A stretch of 30,296 bases of DNA, from NCBI GenBank assembly GCA_030603505.1, contig JAUVXQ010000005.1:1-30296 (forward strand), in the 5' to 3' direction. The notes beneath the pieces are model-generated. The model had not been told where the DNA came from, made no database searches, and saw only the letters and a list, made by a program, of their open reading frames with translations. The stretch comes from Candidatus Heimdallarchaeota archaeon (GTDB taxonomy: Archaea; Asgardarchaeota; Heimdallarchaeia; Heimdallarchaeales; Heimdallarchaeaceae). A program made the translations under genes and the position numbers. Shown here piece after piece: positions 5,896 through 14,745 of this stretch (position 1 is the first letter of the stretch; each line of letters opens with the position of its first letter).

Positions 5896-7461
5896 TTGTC
5901 CTATGAAGACATGGTTAAAGAGCTTGAAATGGTTCAATCTATTGAAGAATTGAGATCTGTGCTTGTTAATTTACAGGTTTTTGCATCTAATAATCGATCA
6001 AGCAAAAAGGCTTCATCTTTAATTCAGGAAGCAATTAAAAAAAATAAGATTGTAAACGACAAGAAATCTCGAGTTATTTTGTACGATCTTCAGATCCGTC
6101 AACTATACCATCAAACAAATAATCTGTTAGAAATCAATAGTCTTCTCTCTTCAATGCGCTCTTTAACTGAAGAAATAAATTATCAAGAGGGATTAGCTCT
6201 ATTTTATCAACTAACTTGGCATACAGAAAAGTTCCAAGATAACAAGAAAATAAGTGCTGAAGCTATCAATGAATCACTAAAAATACTAAACAATCTCTCT
6301 GAACAGGATGGTTATGTTTACAACTTTTGCAGATACTCTTATGCTGTTGAACGATGGTTGGAAAAGCGCGATCCTACAAGTGCCGATATTTTAGAAGAGT
6401 GTGCAGACTACTTCTTCCAAAATGGATTTCATAGAAGTTTGGTTCAAACCTTGGGAATATTGATAATAATTTATCAACGAACGCAAAAAAGGGAGAAAGT
6501 GCTAGAAATATCTAAAGGGTTATTAGGGAAAAAAAGCGTTTTTGAGCAACTACCTCGAGATGTTCAAGCATATACTCACTACGTAACGGGAGTAGGATAT
6601 ATGTTACAATTTTGTTTGGAAAACGCTGAAATATATTTTGAAAGAGCGCACAAAATTTTCAAAGAAAGCTATAAACAAACCATCTATATCAGTAACTATG
6701 TTTTGACTTTATCCTATCTTTCAATGTCACAAGCACTTCAAGGAAAAATGAATCAAGCCATTCAAGTAATCGATGAAACAGAAAATTTATTACAAGAAGA
6801 ATTTATTCAAAAAAACTTGGATGAAGTAAATAAGCGCCAAATTACTCACACCTTCAATCTGATAAAATTCTATATTCAAACACGAAAGGAAGATTTCAAC
6901 ATTGAAGAATCTAATGATTTAATTAAAACCATTTATTCTGGTATTCAAATCAATTACAGCGATACTATCATGTTGAGCGAATTTCTCCTGAATGCTCAGT
7001 TATCCTATGAGCAACTATTAGAGTTACAAAAGAAGGATAATCCAAGTCTAAAAAGAGTAATACACATTACTTTGTTTATGATGGAAAAAGCAAGGACAGA
7101 TGTAGATTTAAAACCATTTGAGCGTTTAAGAAACTGCATCGTTACCCTGTGGAAAAGAAGAGTTCCTAAGGATGATACTTTCATAGAACAATCTTTTGTT
7201 GATCTCTTGCTTGCTCGTCAATATTATGGTATGGGACGCTTCGATGAGATGAACAAACTCTTGAAAAATTACAGCGACAATTTAGACTCTATCGAAGTTT
7301 TAGAGCAAAAGTTGTTTATTAAAGGTATGATGTATTTTGCTGCGCATAGAAGTGGGGATTTCACCGCTGCACCCAAGTTCTATAAAACAATTGAAGAGTG
7401 CAAGAGTAACGATTTCACAAGCTTAGAAGCACATTTTCAAAGCATTAGTACAGCACGATAA
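5896..7461 (+). CDS. TPR-like helical-repeat protein 1 of peptide cassette
   Basis: About 521 residues, all helical, soluble and charged, with TPR-like helix pairs throughout (for example around SADILEECADYFFQNG and GMGRFDEMNKLLKNYSD). No helix-turn-helix, phosphatase or signal peptide is recognisable. TTG 5896 is chosen because GGTGAT (5886-5891) is at proper Shine-Dalgarno distance, whereas GTG 5887 lies inside that site; TPR gene 2 has the same arrangement. It follows two peptide genes on the same strand, and TPR gene 2 follows a related peptide. Tandem 11-bp repeats and a TATA box lie upstream. In Firmicutes, TPR proteins next to short peptides are peptide receptors (RRNPP family); a similar role here is inference. 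Confidence 0.8.
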   Translation: MSYEDMVKELEMVQSIEELRSVLVNLQVFASNNRSSKKASSLIQEAIKKNKIVNDKKSRVILYDLQIRQLYHQTNNLLEINSLLSSMRSLTEEINYQEGLALFYQLTWHTEKFQDNKKISAEAINESLKILNNLSEQDGYVYNFCRYSYAVERWLEKRDPTSADILEECADYFFQNGFHRSLVQTLGILIIIYQRTQKREKVLEISKGLLGKKSVFEQLPRDVQAYTHYVTGVGYMLQFCLENAEIYFERAHKIFKESYKQTIYISNYVLTLSYLSMSQALQGKMNQAIQVIDETENLLQEEFIQKNLDEVNKRQITHTFNLIKFYIQTRKEDFNIEESNDLIKTIYSGIQINYSDTIMLSEFLLNAQLSYEQLLELQKKDNPSLKRVIHITLFMMEKARTDVDLKPFERLRNCIVTLWKRRVPKDDTFIEQSFVDLLLARQYYGMGRFDEMNKLLKNYSDNLDSIEVLEQKLFIKGMMYFAAHRSGDFTAAPKFYKTIEECKSNDFTSLEAHFQSISTAR

Positions 7462-7582
7462 TGTATTTACAACTTGGTTTGTGAAAATTAGCGCTTATTC
7501 TTGTTTATATATCTCACCAAATAGTGAGTATAAAATTCTCCATGACATATTAGTCTATCAAAAAACTCTTATTATAAATAAT

Positions 7583-7668
7583 AGCGAAGTTTTGAGAAGA
7601 GTCTATCATTCGAGGCAAACATGCTATAAGTCAAGACCCACACAAGGAAAACTTCGCTGATATAGCAT
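7583..7668. other. Possible structured RNA or terminator between convergent genes
   Basis: An 11-bp perfect inverted repeat, AGCGAAGTTTT (7583-7593) and AAAACTTCGCT (7648-7658), encloses 54 bases. A second one, ATGCTATA (7621-7628) and TATAGCAT (7661-7668), has its left arm inside the first loop and its right arm outside, so the two could form an H-type pseudoknot or act as alternative structures. It lies between the stops of TPR gene 1 and the pilin-like gene. The strand is not determined. Confidence 0.45.
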
Positions 7669-7700
7669 TGTACGTTCAGTTTAATAAATCCTATTCTCAA

Positions 7701-8516
7701 TCATATAGTTCTAAATTCAATGTATATGTGCATGACATTTAGAGTTAAATCAAAAGAAGCTTGAGCTAATGGGTAATCAATCACTTGAAAGAAATCACTT
7801 GATTGTGCTTTGATGGTTAAGAAATCTCCATATGTACCAAGATAAGTGGAATTAACTACTTGACTCTGTTTTCGTATTTGTATTTTTGTTTCAGTATTAA
7901 TAACAGGGAAGTATTCTCCCTGACCATCAGCTGTCTTGGAAGTATTAAGATGAATTAAGATTAAATTAATTTCCAACTCATTATCACTCACATATTCAAC
8001 ATTCATAAAGACACTATAAGACAATTTGAGAACTTTCTTTCCTTCTAGAGTCTGATGCATGATATTAGTGACTTGAGCAGTTCTGTTGATAGAATTCACT
8101 AATATGTACGGATCCCCAAAATCGTAGATTGTACCGCTAACCTCTTTAAAATTACCATTGAGCACGTATACTAATTCACCCATTGTATAATTGGATTCAT
8201 CAATTAAAAGCCCCTCAGATTCTATTATTAACATTATTGGGTTACCGTTAGTGTATACGTCCAGAACACCGTTTGAAATGCCATACCTGACTACTTCGGA
8301 CGAGTTTTCTGGTTTGTTGACTAGTTGTTTAATTACTGCATCAATGTTAAGAAAATTGTTTGTTGCTGCAGTTAAGTTACTTTGAGTTTGAAAATTTTCT
8401 ATAGCCGGGATTATTTGAGCTAAAGCTAATCCCAAACTAGAAACCATAACTGTAAATAATATTAGTGTAGAAATAACATTACTAACTCCTTTTCTAGATT
8501 TGAGTAGCTTTTTCAT
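7701..8516 (-). CDS. Archaeal type IV pilin-like protein with class III signal peptide
   Basis: 271 residues. The N-terminus has a basic stretch (KKLLKSRKG) followed by a hydrophobic helix (about 11-35), the class III signal recognised by the archaeal prepilin peptidase, with cleavage expected after Gly10 in RKG-VSNV. The remaining 230 residues are beta-rich with several N-x-S/T sequons, typical of an extracellular, possibly glycosylated head. It is longer than small adhesion pilins. It may be a pilus or surface subunit or a secreted pseudopilin. Starts at ATG 8516. The coiled-coil/winged-helix gene lies 63 bp upstream on the same strand; a shared transcript is possible. Confidence 0.75.
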   Translation of the reverse strand: MKKLLKSRKGVSNVISTLILFTVMVSSLGLALAQIIPAIENFQTQSNLTAATNNFLNIDAVIKQLVNKPENSSEVVRYGISNGVLDVYTNGNPIMLIIESEGLLIDESNYTMGELVYVLNGNFKEVSGTIYDFGDPYILVNSINRTAQVTNIMHQTLEGKKVLKLSYSVFMNVEYVSDNELEINLILIHLNTSKTADGQGEYFPVINTETKIQIRKQSQVVNSTYLGTYGDFLTIKAQSSDFFQVIDYPLAQASFDLTLNVMHIYIEFRTI

Positions 8517-8579
8517 GTATGTATCTCTTATTTAACGCATTATATAAATTTGTTGACTGAATGCGTAGTGACCCCATAT

Positions 8580-9200
8580 TCAACCAGAATCCGTGATTGA
8601 AAGTTTTACTCTACTACCTTTTACTTCTACCAATTTTTTATCAACTAACATGGGTACAATTCTATTCTTTAAAGTCACTTTAGGTATAGTTGTTTCATTT
8701 TTTAACACTGAAAATGTCAACTCATGATTTGGAGATGATGAAAGAGCTACTAAAACATCAATATTCTCTTTTTGACTAGGGATCCATTGTGATACAACTT
8801 TGATTGTAAAAATATACCCTTCTTGTTTCTGAATTAACTCACTTAATTGCATCTCTTGTTTACTGTATTTTTCTTTTAGTGGAATTAAATCATCTATTCT
8901 AGACTGAAGATTATCTCTTTCAGAAATTGAATCATCTAGCTGAGTCTCAAATTTTTTGTATTTCTTATTCAAAGTTACAATTTTTTTAATCTGTGACTTC
9001 AAATCGTTACGTTCAGATACCAAAACTTCTAATTGTTCTGTAAGCTTTTCCATTTCATCATCGATCGAAGTTTTATCTTGACCTCTTTCTAGTTCCCTGA
9101 TGCGTTGTTTCAAATCATATATCAAATCTTTGAAACGCATAGTTTCTGAGTCAACAATGATATCAATCCTCTTAAGTAAATCACGTACTTCATCTATCAT
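8580..9200 (-). CDS. Coiled-coil protein with C-terminal winged helix
   Basis: 206 residues. Positions about 5-125 are a long heptad-rich coiled coil (TEQLEVLVSERNDLKSQIKK, ETQLDDSISERDNLQSRIDD). The last about 60 residues (DVLVALSSSPNHELTFSVLK, KNRIVPMLVDKKLVEVKG) look like a winged helix, which suggests DNA binding or a protein-interaction domain. It could be an oligomeric regulator of the pilin-like gene downstream; that is inference from position. The ATG at 9200 lacks a strong Shine-Dalgarno site. No named family recognised. Confidence 0.65.
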   Translation of the reverse strand: MIDEVRDLLKRIDIIVDSETMRFKDLIYDLKQRIRELERGQDKTSIDDEMEKLTEQLEVLVSERNDLKSQIKKIVTLNKKYKKFETQLDDSISERDNLQSRIDDLIPLKEKYSKQEMQLSELIQKQEGYIFTIKVVSQWIPSQKENIDVLVALSSSPNHELTFSVLKNETTIPKVTLKNRIVPMLVDKKLVEVKGSRVKLSITDSG

Positions 9201-9355
9201 TTTCTTAACGAAAAAGGTTTATCAATGCAAAAGTATTATAGTTTTCGTATTTGTAAATAGTATTATTTATGTATTATATAGATATTATTAATTTTTTCTA
9301 TTACTACTAATTTCTACACTTATAAGGCTTATAATGACAATACTGATTGAACAAT

Positions 9356-9371
9356 AAATGTTTAAACATTT
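9356..9371. promoter_or_regulatory. Perfect 16-bp palindrome upstream of the ABC transporter
   Basis: AAATGTTTAAACATTT is perfectly self-complementary and lies 84 bp before the ABC ATPase start. A TATA-like ATTTAATAAAAA sits between them. It is a candidate site for a dimeric repressor or activator. Confidence 0.45.
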
Positions 9372-9454
9372 TGCTAAATCAGCTGTAATTATTGAGTAGA
9401 TATTTAATAAAAATACTCTTAAGTGCACAACTAAATTTAGGGTTGGTAATTTAA

Positions 9455-10351
9455 ATGGAATCTTTAATTGTTTTCAAAGATGTTACAAAGAAGTTCCAAC
9501 TTTTTTGGGAAGAGATAACCATACTTGATAAAACCATTTTGAATATTAATAGAGATGAGCTTGTTTTGTTATATGGACCATCTGGTAGTGGTAAAACAAC
9601 AGTGCTCAATTTGTTAGTGGGATTATTATCTCCTGATGAAGGTGAAATTCAAGTAGCAGGATTATTTCTAGATATCATTCCTGAAAGAGAAAAAGCTGAT
9701 TTCCGAGCTAGATATTTCGGTATTGTTTTTCAAGAAGCCAACTTAGTTTCTACATTAACAGTCAAAGAAAACATTATTCTTTTTCAAGAGCTTTGTGGTC
9801 TAGAAATTGATGACGACGAAAAAACGATAGATGGTCTTTTAGAAAAACTAGGAATAGACCACAGAGCAGACAGCTTTCCTTCGCAACTAAGTGGAGGGGA
9901 AAAGAAGAGAGTCGCCATAGCTAGAGCTTTAACAAATGATCCATTTATTCTCATTTTAGATGAACCAACAGGTAATCTAGATAGAGAAACGGCAAACCAA
10001 ATTTGTGCTTTAATAGAAGAGTTATTTCAAACAACAGATATGTCAGTGATTGTGGCTTCACACGATCCCAAGATGAAAGACATTGCTTCAACAATTTATC
10101 GTGTTGAGGGCGGAAATATTGAACTAGAAACAGAATTCTCTGAAAGAAAGAAGAAGAAGACGGTGAAATATCGACCTCTTGAATCACTTGAGAGATTAAA
10201 GGAAGAATTGGACGCCTTAGAGATAGGGAACGATAAAAATACAGAAGAAAAATCTGAGATTGACAAATTTATAGAATCTGAAATTGACGAATTTATCCTC
10301 TTAGAAAGTAATATTGAGGATGATAATATGGAAAACGAAGATTCTGAATGA
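9455..10351 (+). CDS. ABC transporter ATPase (LolD/MacB type)
   Basis: 298 residues with all ABC motifs: Walker A GPSGSGKTT (41-49), Q-loop VFQEANL (Gln93), signature LSGGEKKR (145-152), Walker B ILILDEPTGNLD (about 165-176) and H-loop His203 in ASHD. The signature and the partner permease place it in the LolD/MacB/FtsE group, which powers mechanotransmission or export of lipoproteins or peptides rather than ordinary uptake. After residue about 225 there is an extra acidic, charged tail of some 70 residues that most members lack. The permease gene starts 25 bp after its stop. The promoter is probably the TATA-like element near 9395-9410. Confidence 0.92.
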   Translation: MESLIVFKDVTKKFQLFWEEITILDKTILNINRDELVLLYGPSGSGKTTVLNLLVGLLSPDEGEIQVAGLFLDIIPEREKADFRARYFGIVFQEANLVSTLTVKENIILFQELCGLEIDDDEKTIDGLLEKLGIDHRADSFPSQLSGGEKKRVAIARALTNDPFILILDEPTGNLDRETANQICALIEELFQTTDMSVIVASHDPKMKDIASTIYRVEGGNIELETEFSERKKKKTVKYRPLESLERLKEELDALEIGNDKNTEEKSEIDKFIESEIDEFILLESNIEDDNMENEDSE

Positions 10352-10376
10352 AGTTTTAAATAACAACAGGTGTAAA

Positions 10377-12212
10377 ATGATGATAGGGCAACTTAAATTT
10401 GCGTGGATAGACTTCAGGAGAACGTTTATTTCATCAATATTCGCATATTTAAGCCAAATAATCACTTACTCTTCAATTACTATAAGTATAGGGCTATTTT
10501 CAATTAGTAAAAACCTAATGTACATGAAAATTAACAATACGTTCTACACTTCATACAGATCTTTAATTGTTCTATTTCTGGTTACGTCGTTAATCATTGG
10601 TGCAGTCACAATTTGGAAATCTATAGATTTGAAATTTAAGAACCAGAAAGACGATATAATAATAATGAAAAATGTGGGAGGAAAAAGTAGATGGATATAC
10701 AGTTATTTTGTGTTTAGTCAGATACTAACTGCTTCAATCTTACTAATAGTGGGGATCATAGTAGGGATGTTTACCTTGATTGTGGCATTAAATGTCTTAG
10801 GAATAGGTTCTTTATTGATTCACATTAAATTCATTCCAGTGTTTTTATCTAATGTCTGTTTGCTTATTGTTTTGTATTTAAAAGCCCATTCCATGATAAT
10901 CAAATTCATAGGTGATAAGAACTTTGAAATTTCATCAAACAAACTTAGTAATTATAAAAGCATATTTGAGTTTAATAACCTAATCAAGAAAATTGGAGCT
11001 CCATCCAAACTTGGTGTAAAAAACTTCTTAAGATCAAATGCTATTCTGATTAATTTCATCTTTATCTTTTTCTTAGTTTTTTCATCAACACTCTTTATAA
11101 TTGGTCCCCTTACAATAGATGAAGCGCATAATCAATTTTCAAGGATAAGATATGAGGATAGCTCATACATAGTAGGGGATTCTGAGATAAATAGTTTTTA
11201 CAAAAACAATTTGGAAGCAAATTTATATACAAATGATACCATTTCAGGAGAATTGGAAGATGAACAATTCTTTTCGAACATAACTTTAGACGGTAATTAC
11301 TTAAGTGAAATTGATAGTTTAGGTATTGATTATTACACGCTTTTTATTTCAAAACAGATAGTTAAAGAGATTCCGTACACAGACGTAGATCTTGGGAGTT
11401 ATACTATCATTGGAGAAGATCGCGCATTCTATGCAATAATTATTGGATACAACGAGGAATTTCTATCAGAAGAACTCTTTATGAGAGGAGCGATTCCTGA
11501 ATCGAATGAAAGAGCTGTTGTGATAGGTGATTCTCTCGAAGCAATGATTTTTGAAAATAGCTCTCTTGAAAAGATACAACTTATTGGAGGTTCAGTCAAA
11601 TACGAAATAAAAGGGGTTATCGTTGATTCGTTTGCTTCAAGTTTTACAGTGTACGTTCCCATTAGTAAGCTAATACAAGAATCGATAACAAATGGACCTA
11701 ACCTGGTAATATTCAACGATTTAAATGAAATAGAGCGCGAACAAGTTCAAGAGATATCAATTAATTATGGTTATCAACTAGAAGACGTAAGAAATTCAGC
11801 AGAAATCTATCATAATAGCTTAAAAGAAACAGTGTTTGTCACTGTGACGATAGGAGCAAGCCTGTTTATTATATTTTCAATACAATCATCAATTTTTGCT
11901 TTACTATACGTTCTAACTTATAGAAAAGATTCAGAGTTATTATTTAAATTGGGAATCAAAAAGAGGAAGATAAAGAAATCAAATAACATAGCAATATTAT
12001 TACATCTTATTCCAGGGGCGCTGCTAGGAGCATATTTTGGAACAGTTTTGACGTTATTCTTTCTAATACCAAAGCAACACATGATGTGGTTGATGGTGTT
12101 AATTGTACCCATCGTTATTTGGTTTATCATAACAACAATAACGGGATCACAAATAGCTAATAATCGAATAATAAAAAAAATCAAGAAACAAATATCAAAG
12201 ACCAGTAATTGA
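10377..12212 (+). CDS. FtsX/MacB-type ABC transporter permease
   Basis: About 611 residues. An AGGTG Shine-Dalgarno site at 10368-10372 selects ATG 10377; the longer frame from 10314 overlaps the ATPase gene. Hydrophobic helices lie near the N-terminus, and further groups follow within the first 270 residues. Next comes a large polar region (about 270-480) with beta-rich sequence, presumably extracytoplasmic, and then three C-terminal helices (ASLFIIFSIQSSIFALLYVL, a second around LLHLIPGALLGAYFG, and a third around WLMVLIVPIVIWFIITT). This matches duplicated FtsX-like permeases. With the ATPase upstream it forms a complete transporter. The substrate is unknown. Export of a peptide would be an attractive link to the small peptides nearby, but nothing in the sequence proves it. 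Confidence 0.85.
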   Translation: MMIGQLKFAWIDFRRTFISSIFAYLSQIITYSSITISIGLFSISKNLMYMKINNTFYTSYRSLIVLFLVTSLIIGAVTIWKSIDLKFKNQKDDIIIMKNVGGKSRWIYSYFVFSQILTASILLIVGIIVGMFTLIVALNVLGIGSLLIHIKFIPVFLSNVCLLIVLYLKAHSMIIKFIGDKNFEISSNKLSNYKSIFEFNNLIKKIGAPSKLGVKNFLRSNAILINFIFIFFLVFSSTLFIIGPLTIDEAHNQFSRIRYEDSSYIVGDSEINSFYKNNLEANLYTNDTISGELEDEQFFSNITLDGNYLSEIDSLGIDYYTLFISKQIVKEIPYTDVDLGSYTIIGEDRAFYAIIIGYNEEFLSEELFMRGAIPESNERAVVIGDSLEAMIFENSSLEKIQLIGGSVKYEIKGVIVDSFASSFTVYVPISKLIQESITNGPNLVIFNDLNEIEREQVQEISINYGYQLEDVRNSAEIYHNSLKETVFVTVTIGASLFIIFSIQSSIFALLYVLTYRKDSELLFKLGIKKRKIKKSNNIAILLHLIPGALLGAYFGTVLTLFFLIPKQHMMWLMVLIVPIVIWFIITTITGSQIANNRIIKKIKKQISKTSN

Positions 12213-12266
12213 AATTTAATCCTTTAAACAATGAATAACTTTAAGATTATTACGCTTCAAATTTAG

Positions 12267-12551
12267 ATGAAAATGGTAACTAGAGTAAAATACTGTGCTA
12301 AATGTGGTCGTCCAATAGCGAGTGCGGGGTATTGCCAAGATTGTGCAGCTGAAATGAGTGTCGGTATAAAAAATAGGTGCACATTTTGTGGAAAGAGTAA
12401 TCTCTTATCACCTCTAGCTTATAATTCTAAGACAGGAAAAGTTTATTGTAAAGATTGTTTAAATGTGTTCGTTAGAGGACTAAGAGAAAATGCTATACCA
12501 GAAGAACAAATAAAAAAGATAATAGACAAAGATTTTACACCTGTAAAGTAA
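12267..12551 (+). CDS. Double zinc-ribbon protein
   Basis: 94 residues with four CxxC pairs: CAKC and CQDC in the first half (with the GRPIASAGYC linker), then CTFC and CKDC. This makes two zinc-binding ribbons, followed by a helical, basic tail (residues about 65-94). Such small proteins bind nucleic acid or act as adaptors. It lies 54 bp after the ABC permease and may be in the same transcript. Either ATG 12267 or ATG 12273 could be the start. Function unknown. Confidence 0.7.
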   Translation: MKMVTRVKYCAKCGRPIASAGYCQDCAAEMSVGIKNRCTFCGKSNLLSPLAYNSKTGKVYCKDCLNVFVRGLRENAIPEEQIKKIIDKDFTPVK

Positions 12552-12728
12552 TAATGAAAAGGGGACACTAGAAAAAACAAAGGAAAAATCATTAGTTTTA
12601 CTAATTATATGAAATTTTATTAATCACTGATTTTTACATTTAATGAATATTCGAGCAGTGGGGCATTTATTGAGTTATTAAAGTAATAAAAATCTTGTAT
12701 AAAAATTGTAAACTATAATTTCTTGTAT

Positions 12729-12800
12729 GTCACTTAGTTTCTGTTTGGATAATATATCTTTGCCTTATTATTAGATTAACAAACTCAAAAATGATGAATT
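12729..12800 (+). promoter_or_regulatory. Conserved promoter block of peptide gene 3
   Basis: GTCACTT (12729-12735), AGTTTCTGTTTGG, a TATA-like AATATATC, TTATTAGATTAACA and a ribosome-binding region AAAATGATGA. It corresponds element by element to the blocks of the other peptide genes, 7 to 17 kb away. Confidence 0.73.
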
Positions 12801-12860
12801 ATGTTTGATCCTAGCGAACCAGGCGATGAAGAGATTATGCCTCCAATTTGGCTTCCTTAG
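12801..12860 (+). CDS. Small peptide 3 (EPGD...PPxWxP family)
   Basis: Encodes MFDPSEPGDEEIMPPIWLP (19 residues). The core DPSEPGDE and PPIW match peptides 1 and 2, while residue 2 is Phe and the residue after Trp is Leu. Codons at the conserved residues differ from the other copies (CCA for Pro8, GGC for Gly9), so the resemblance is held at protein level. It lies 187 bp upstream of TPR gene 2 on the same strand. The stop codon is within a CCTTAG...CTTAAGG hairpin followed by TTTTTC-rich DNA. Confidence 0.75.
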   Translation: MFDPSEPGDEEIMPPIWLP

Positions 12861-12970
12861 CCCTTAAGGACGCATTTTTCTTTTTTCTTTTTTTTTGTAA
12901 AATCATTGACTAATAACAATAGTCTAAAAAGTGACAAATACTTGAAAATATATGACAAAAAAACAAAAAA

Positions 12971-13009
12971 CTGCAATCTAACTGCAATCTAAGAGTAACG
13001 GTTTTTAAA
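12971..13009 (+). promoter_or_regulatory. TPR gene 2 promoter with tandem 11-bp repeats
   Basis: Two perfect direct copies of CTGCAATCTAA (12971-12981 and 12982-12992), then a TATA-like TTTTTAAA (13002-13009) at exactly the spacing seen at TPR gene 1. Confidence 0.72.
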
Positions 13010-13047
13010 GACTATTTCACTAAGTACAATTGAGTTAGGTGACTTAT

Positions 13048-14604
13048 TTGTCCTATAAAGACATGGTTAAAGAACTTGAAATGGTTAAATCTATTGAAGA
13101 ATTGAGAATTGTTTTTGTTGATCTGCGAATTTTTGCGTCTAACAACCGATCAAGTGAGGAGTCTATAAAATTAATTCAGAGCGCAATCGAGAAGAGTACT
13201 TTTCTGAACGATAAAAAAACACTTGTTGAGCTATATGGTCTTAAGATTTTACAATTTTATTATCTCAGTGAGAAGCAAAAAGATGTATTAGAAACTATAG
13301 AAAAAATGCACAATTTAGCAGAGGAGATCAACTATACTGATGGTTTAGCACTTTGTTTTACATATAAGTGGTTTATTGAAAAGTTTCAAGGAGATAAAAT
13401 AAGTGCTAAAAAAGCTATGGATAAGTCCCTTGAAATTTTGAGCCAATTAACAGATTGCGATAGATATATACATCATTTTATACTTTATTCCTATGCAGTC
13501 GAAAAATGGTTAGAAGAACGTGACCCTAAAAGTGCCGATATTCTAGAAGAGTGTGCAGAATATTTCTTCCAAAATGGGTTTTACAGAAGTTTAGTTCAAG
13601 CCTTAGGAATATTATTAATAATTTATCAACGAATACAAAACAGGGAGAAAGTGCTAGAAACGTCTAAAGGGTTATTAGGAAATCTACGCGTTTTTGAGCA
13701 ACTACCTCGAGATGTTCAAGCATATACCCACTACTTAGCAGGATTAGGATATATGTTACAATACAGTTTAGCAAATGCTGAAATACACTTTGAGAAATCG
13801 CGAGAGATACTGAAAGAATCATATAAGAGTAGCATATATTTTGGTTATTACCTTACAACTCTTTCCTATCTTTCAGCAATTTATGCTCTTCAAGGAAAAC
13901 TAGATCAAGCTACCCAATCAGTTGAAGAAACAGGAAAATTGCTACAGGACGAGTTCATTCAAGGAAACTTAGACAAAGTTAGTAAACGTCAAATTACTCA
14001 TACTTTTAATCTGACAAAATTCTATGTCCAGACAAGAAAAAAGGATTTTAACATTGAAGAATCTAGCGATTTAATTGAAAACATTTATTCGGGGATTCAA
14101 ATCAATTACAGCGATGCGATAATGTTGAGCGAATTTCTCCAGAATGCTCAGTTGTCCTATGAACAACTACTAGAGTTACAAAAGAAGGATGATCCAAGTC
14201 TAAAAAGAGTAAAGCACATTACTTCGTTTATGATAGAAAAAACAAGGACAGATGTAGAGCTTACAGCTGTAGAACTTTTAAGAAACTGCATCGTTACCCT
14301 GTGGAAAAGGAGACCACAAAAGGATGAAACGTTTATAGAACTCTCTTTTATTGATCTCCTGCTTGCTCAACAGTATTATGATATGGGTCGCTTTGATGAG
14401 ATGAACAAACTTTTGAGGAATTACAGTGATAAGTTGGATTCGATCGAAGTTTTAGAGCAAAGGTTGTTTATTAAAGGAATGATGTATTTTGCTGCGCATA
14501 GAAGTGGAGATATTTTTGCACCATCCAAGTTCTATAAAACTATCCAAGAATGCAAGAGCAACGATTTTACACGCTTAGAAGAGTTGTTAACCTCGTATAT
14601 TTGA
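13048..14604 (+). CDS. TPR-like helical-repeat protein 2 of peptide cassette
   Basis: About 518 residues and a close paralogue of TPR protein 1. Long stretches are nearly identical (for example YFFQNGF, VFEQLPRDVQAYTHY, NIEESSDLIENIYSGIQINY, MYFAAHRSGD) while the segments between about 60 and 160 and the last 30 residues vary more. It is all helical with TPR-like pairs; no DNA-binding or enzymatic domain seen. TTG 13048 is favoured because AGGTGA precedes it by proper distance; GTG 13039 overlaps that site. The regulatory tandem repeats are conserved with TPR gene 1. The peptide gene upstream differs from those of TPR 1 at the residues flanking Trp, so each pair may have its own specificity (inference). 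Confidence 0.8.
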   Translation: MSYKDMVKELEMVKSIEELRIVFVDLRIFASNNRSSEESIKLIQSAIEKSTFLNDKKTLVELYGLKILQFYYLSEKQKDVLETIEKMHNLAEEINYTDGLALCFTYKWFIEKFQGDKISAKKAMDKSLEILSQLTDCDRYIHHFILYSYAVEKWLEERDPKSADILEECAEYFFQNGFYRSLVQALGILLIIYQRIQNREKVLETSKGLLGNLRVFEQLPRDVQAYTHYLAGLGYMLQYSLANAEIHFEKSREILKESYKSSIYFGYYLTTLSYLSAIYALQGKLDQATQSVEETGKLLQDEFIQGNLDKVSKRQITHTFNLTKFYVQTRKKDFNIEESSDLIENIYSGIQINYSDAIMLSEFLQNAQLSYEQLLELQKKDDPSLKRVKHITSFMIEKTRTDVELTAVELLRNCIVTLWKRRPQKDETFIELSFIDLLLAQQYYDMGRFDEMNKLLRNYSDKLDSIEVLEQRLFIKGMMYFAAHRSGDIFAPSKFYKTIQECKSNDFTRLEELLTSYI

Positions 14605-14745
14605 TTACCAAAATGAATAAAAGGTAGATTTAACGTAAACTTTGAGAGAACCTGTTAAAAAATTATTCGTGAAATTCAGGCTATATAAAACGATTTAACA
14701 GCTATGTATCTATTATTGGAATATAGCTTGTATTTCTTAGAGTCA

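Noticed and set aside
10314..10376. Longer N-terminus of the ABC permease
   Set aside because: It overlaps the ATPase gene and has no ribosome-binding site, whereas AGGTG precedes ATG 10377 and the membrane segment follows normally.
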